Notes under the pieces: model-generated
Told to the model about the DNA's origin: nothing
The model's input: the letters and a program-made list of their open reading frames with translations, nothing else
Database searches by the model: none
Position numbers and translations under genes: made by a program
Source of the DNA: JBGLNJ01 sp964353405
Lineage (GTDB): Bacteria > Chloroflexota > Anaerolineae > Fen-1058
Reading direction: 5' to 3'
DNA: 13,431 nt
Assembly (NCBI GenBank): GCA_964353405.1
Contig: CAYGWJ010000231.1
Span: 1 to 13,431 of the forward strand
Shown here: positions 13,039 through 13,431 of the stretch, one piece after another
Numbering within the stretch: the stretch's first letter is position 1
How the letters are laid out: every line of letters starts with the position of its first letter

Positions 13039-13431
13039 ATGGACCTTCCCAATACGATGCGTGCGATGGTGCTGGAAGCGCAGCGGCAGCCTTTGCGCCA
13101 GATGCAGGCGCCTGTCCCACAACCCGGCCCGGATCAGGTGTTGATTCGTGTTTCGGCCTGCGCCGTGTGCCGGACCGATCTGCACATTGTGGACGGCGAA
13201 CTCTCCGAGCCGAAACTGCCTCTCATCCCGGGACATCAAATCGTGGGCACGGTGGTCAAGACAGGCGACCGGGTCAACCAGTTTCGAACCGGCGACCGCG
13301 TGGGAGTGCCGTGGCTGGGCTATACGGACGGCACATGCCCCTATTGCCTGAAGGGCCAGGAGAATCTGTGCGACCATCCGCTGTTCACGGGCTACACTCT
13401 GGACGGCGGCTATGCCGAGTACGCGGCGGCT
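13039..13431 (+). CDS. Zinc-dependent alcohol dehydrogenase, N-terminal part (runs off window)
   Basis: These are 131 codons of a medium-chain (MDR) alcohol dehydrogenase that would oxidise alcohols or reduce aldehydes with NAD(P). The GroES-like domain is clear: PGPDQVLIRVSACAVCRTDLHIVDGE, PLIPGHQIVG, GDRVGVPWLGYT, CPYCLKGQENLCDHP and FTGYTLDGGYAEY. Catalytic zinc ligands C44 and H66 are present, but the residue after the histidine is Gln where Glu is usual (GHE). Of the four structural-zinc cysteines, C100, C103 and C111 are present; the first is Asp97. The ATG 13039 is chosen because of GGAG at 13029-13032; GTG 13027 and ATG 13057 are alternatives. The coenzyme-binding half lies beyond the window. 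Confidence 0.92.
   Translation, partial: MDLPNTMRAMVLEAQRQPLRQMQAPVPQPGPDQVLIRVSACAVCRTDLHIVDGELSEPKLPLIPGHQIVGTVVKTGDRVNQFRTGDRVGVPWLGYTDGTCPYCLKGQENLCDHPLFTGYTLDGGYAEYAAA

Noticed and set aside
1..13431. CRISPR arrays, tRNA or rRNA genes, or a defence/phage island
   Set aside because: No regularly spaced repeats, cloverleaf-like stretches, or phage/defence genes were seen; almost all sequence is assigned to housekeeping genes.

Overview
The window reads as chromosomal DNA from a moderately GC-rich bacterium, most likely a member of the Chloroflexota (Anaerolineae-like). This placement is inference. It rests on overall gene character, an SH3b protein with a Thr/Pro-rich linker of a kind frequent in that phylum, short heptanucleotide repeats between genes, and a C4-zinc S4 and L36. 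No rRNA or marker comparison was possible.

Region 1 (1-7605, + strand) is the distal end of the large ribosomal protein (S10/spc/alpha) supercluster: secY (3' part), adk, map, rpmJ, rpsM, rpsK, rpsD, rpoA, rplQ, truA, rplM, rpsI. It encodes protein export, nucleotide homeostasis, N-terminal Met removal, ribosomal proteins, the RNA polymerase alpha subunit and a tRNA pseudouridine synthase. infA, often found between map and rpmJ, is absent here. Three intergenic gaps hold repeat structures: a 112-bp MITE-like palindrome with a 10-bp target duplication between secY and adk, an inverted array of heptamer repeats between rpsM and rpsK, and an imperfect hairpin between rpsK and rpsD. Adenylate kinase carries an unusual 44-residue Lys/Ala-rich tail.

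Region 2 (7606-9933, + strand) starts with hairpins, an intrinsic terminator and an extended -10 promoter. A YabN-type tetrapyrrole-methylase/MazG fusion and a small two-helix membrane protein with a C-terminal SH3b domain follow, closed by a terminator.

Region 3 (9942-12664, - strand) is a compact operon: dapF, a possible 27-codon ORF, azlC, azlD, and nfi (endonuclease V) broken by a frameshift. It pairs meso-diaminopimelate/lysine synthesis with a branched-chain amino acid exporter.

Region 4 (12665-13431) is a divergent intergenic region with two back-to-back promoters and a perfect 13-bp-arm palindrome between them. A 47-codon basic ORF and the first 131 codons of a zinc-type alcohol dehydrogenase follow on the + strand. 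Most of the window is ordinary housekeeping DNA, and I found no convincing undescribed multi-gene system. The best leads are the adk tail, the MITE, the heptamer palindrome and the nfi frameshift.
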